Source: Phenylobacterium sp. (GTDB taxonomy: Bacteria > Pseudomonadota > Alphaproteobacteria > Caulobacterales > Caulobacteraceae). Taken from it: a DNA stretch of 64,000 nucleotides. The notes under the pieces were generated by a model, which was not told where the DNA came from, did no database searches, and saw nothing but the letters and a program-made list of their open reading frames with translations. The stretch is taken from assembly GCA_020402745.1 (NCBI GenBank), contig JADBYZ010000025.1, positions 1 to 64,000 of the forward strand, given 5' to 3'. The translations under genes were made by a program, and so were the position numbers. Positions 62,202 through 64,000 of the stretch are shown one piece after another. Position 1 is the first letter of the stretch. The number at the start of each line of letters is the position of its first letter.

Positions 62202-64000
62202 TCAAGGCAAGGCGGCCGTAGAAGTCGTACCTGAGGGGGAGGCGACCCGCACGCCAGCCCATCGGTTGAGGACGGCGAAGAGCCTGGCCGGGACGATGGG
62301 TTTGTCGACGTGATCGCTCATTCCCGCTTGTTCCGCTTCCTCGATATGCTCCGCCAGGACGTTGGCGGATAAGGCTATGATCGGTGTTGTGGCGTTCTCT
62401 GCCGACAGGCGGCGGATTGCTCGCGAGGCCGCGAACCCATCCATTCCCGGCATCTGAAGATCCATGAGGATAAGGTCGTAGGTGGTGCTGACCGCCATGG
62501 ATATCGCTTCTGGTCCGCTTGCGGCCTCATCCACCTTCATTCCAGCATCGCCCGCAGCCCCTAAGAGGGCGCGGACGAGTTCCCGATTAACCTCCAGATC
62601 ATCAACCAGGAGAATCCGGAACGTCCCGCCTGCGAGAGTGGCCTGTGCTGGCGGCGTTGCGGCGATCTCAGCATGGCTGACGGTCGGCGCTCGAATCGTG
62701 AAGGTGAAGCTCGAACCAGCCCCCGGGGTTGAGACAACCCCGATACCGCCACCCATGAGTTCCGTCAGCTGCCGGCAGATAGAGAGCCCGAGTCCTGTAC
62801 CGCCATACCTCCGACTGATCGAGCCGTCCGCCTGGGTGAAGCGCTGGAAGAGCCGATCTAGGCTGTCGCTGGAGATTCCGACCCCCGTATCGGTGACGGA
62901 GACCCTCAGCTCACTCCGATTCTCGTCGTAGCTGGCCGCGACCCGTATCCACCCTTGGTCGGTGAACTTTATCGCGTTGCCGAGCAAATTGATGAGCACC
63001 TGCCGGAGCCGCGCCCGATCCGCCAGCAGATGCAAGGGTGCGCCAGGATCGACCTTGACCTCCAGCTGCAGGCCCTTCGACTCAGCCTGGGCCGAGAACA
63101 GCCCCACAACATCATCCAGGAAGTCACGAATTGGGAACGGCGCCGGGGTCAGCTCGAGTTGGCCGGCTTCTAGCTTGGAGAATTCGAGGATATCGTTGAC
63201 GACGGTCAGCAGGGCCTCGCCGCTGGCGAGTACTCTTCGAACCAAGGTCTCCGCCTGTGCCGGCAGGTCTGGTGTCTGCGAGAGAAGCGTGGAGAAACCA
63301 ATCACACCCGTCAGGGGTGTGCGAACCTCGTGGCTCATATTCGCCAGGAACTCGCCCTTAGCATTGGCGGCCGCCTCCGCCCGGATCTTGGCTTGGCGAA
63401 GATCCTCCTCCAGTTCTCGACGGCGGGTCACGTCGCGGAAGTTGAGGACAGTCGAGCGCGGGGTGCCGGCGGGATCGCGGACAGCCCGGGCGAAGCCCTC
63501 CATCCACACTTCTTCAGCGCCGGTGCGCCGGTTGACGAACCGGAACTCCGCCCTCAGGTCACTGCTATCAGCCTCGTTCTCGAAGACCTGGTTCAGAAGC
63601 AAGAGCGCCGCCCCATGGTCGGCCGGCGGGATGTAGTCGGCCAGCGCCTGGCCGACCATGGCTTCCGAGTTGTGCCCGAGCCGCTCCACCGAAGGCGAGG
63701 CATAAAGAATCCTGCCGCCGGCGCTGACCCAGAGCACAACGTCTGTCACATGATCGGCGAGCAGGCGGAGCCGGGCCTCGCTCTCCGCCAACGCCGCTTC
63801 ACGCGACCGCGCCTCAGTGACATCCATAGAGACGCCGAGGATCGCCGAGACCTCGCCGGAGGAGTTCAGCTCCGGACTGACCTGGGTCAGGACGATCCTC
63901 TCCCGGCCATCTCTGAGGCGGCATCTCAGTTCGACCTGCCCGGGGCGTCGGTCTCGGATGGACCCAGCGATCAGCTGCATCAGCCTCGCGCGCGGCCCCT
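62202..64000 (-). CDS. Hybrid sensor histidine kinase, paralogue 3 (partial, runs off window)
   Basis: The visible 3' part encodes about 599 residues: the end of one PAS domain (LRDGRERIVLTQVSPELNSS, AILGVSMDVTEARSREAAL), a complete second PAS, HisKA with FLANMSHEVRTPLTGVIGFS, NLLGNAIKFT, DTGVGI, GGTGLGLSICR and a receiver with FRILLVDDLEVNRE and LILMDLQMPGMDGF. The sequence stays open through 64000, so the membrane part and start lie beyond the window. C-terminal halves of the three kinases are nearly collinear, which supports tandem duplication. Confidence 0.9.
   Translation of the reverse strand, partial: GPRARLMQLIAGSIRDRRPGQVELRCRLRDGRERIVLTQVSPELNSSGEVSAILGVSMDVTEARSREAALAESEARLRLLADHVTDVVLWVSAGGRILYASPSVERLGHNSEAMVGQALADYIPPADHGAALLLLNQVFENEADSSDLRAEFRFVNRRTGAEEVWMEGFARAVRDPAGTPRSTVLNFRDVTRRRELEEDLRQAKIRAEAAANAKGEFLANMSHEVRTPLTGVIGFSTLLSQTPDLPAQAETLVRRVLASGEALLTVVNDILEFSKLEAGQLELTPAPFPIRDFLDDVVGLFSAQAESKGLQLEVKVDPGAPLHLLADRARLRQVLINLLGNAIKFTDQGWIRVAASYDENRSELRVSVTDTGVGISSDSLDRLFQRFTQADGSISRRYGGTGLGLSICRQLTELMGGGIGVVSTPGAGSSFTFTIRAPTVSHAEIAATPPAQATLAGGTFRILLVDDLEVNRELVRALLGAAGDAGMKVDEAASGPEAISMAVSTTYDLILMDLQMPGMDGFAASRAIRRLSAENATTPIIALSANVLAEHIEEAEQAGMSDHVDKPIVPARLFAVLNRWAGVRVASPSGTTSTAALP

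Overview
The window is about 64 kb of GC-rich alphaproteobacterial chromosome, most likely from Caulobacteraceae (Caulobacter/Phenylobacterium/Brevundimonas relatives; genus not fixed). The evidence is ctrA with CcrM-type GANTC sites in its upstream region, the Caulobacter-style fliF-fliG-fliH-fliN-flbD-flhA cluster, a circularly permuted two-piece tmRNA gene next to an alpha-type sspB, and zur, ispG and ubiG of alphaproteobacterial type. There is no plasmid or phage backbone and no complete insertion sequence.

Layout. (1) 1-3.5 kb: a TetR regulator and its probable divergent targets (a small membrane protein and a limonene-epoxide-hydrolase-like protein under twin palindromic operators). They are separated by an AT-richer islet of about 1.2 kb holding small glycine-rich peptide frames broken by stop codons and small two-helix membrane proteins. 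I read this islet as a decayed class II bacteriocin locus. (2) 3.5-10 kb: housekeeping genes: RhlE-type helicase, MutT, a glycerate-kinase-like P-loop kinase, an NDUFAF5-like methyltransferase, ComF, GrxC, a nitrilase-family amidase and a DUF1178 protein. (3) 10-24 kb: clpB, then an inserted amino-acid catabolism module (Leu/Phe dehydrogenase plus fused indolepyruvate ferredoxin oxidoreductase) flanked by a ~50-bp direct repeat of the clpB/arfB junction, then arfB, zur, a DUF4167 protein, prmC, a MOSC protein, prfA and ispG. (4) 24-38 kb: rodZ-like gene, ptsP, PhoN-type phosphatase, a hydrolase-membrane fusion, lysC, ubiG, an acyl-CoA ligase interrupted by an early amber codon, alcohol dehydrogenase, arsC-like gene and a membrane M28 peptidase. 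(5) 38-49 kb: ctrA, fliI, fliJ, flhA, flbD, fliN, fliH, fliG and fliF. (6) 49-56 kb: a serine hydrolase, C13 peptidase, thioesterase and sspB in a tight operon, permuted ssrA, aqpZ, ilvH, a Nudix gene and a cyclophilin. (7) 56-64 kb: three paralogous PAS/HisKA/REC hybrid histidine kinases on one strand, with a DUF1993 gene between the first two; the third runs off the window.

Functional links. CtrA and FlbD, two regulators of the Caulobacter flagellar and cell-cycle hierarchy, lie within 7 kb of each other among genes of the classes they control. ssrA and sspB encode the tag and the adaptor that hands tagged proteins to ClpXP. PrmC methylates the GGQ motif of release factors such as PrfA; ArfB is a GGQ rescue hydrolase nearby. 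The dehydrogenase/oxidoreductase pair would turn aromatic or branched amino acids into acyl-CoA.

The most unusual items are the broken double-glycine bacteriocin frames, the direct repeat that marks the insertion of the catabolic module, a hairpin-plus-tail repeat present twice, the nonsense codon in the acyl-CoA ligase, the TetR operator set, and the tandem hybrid kinases.
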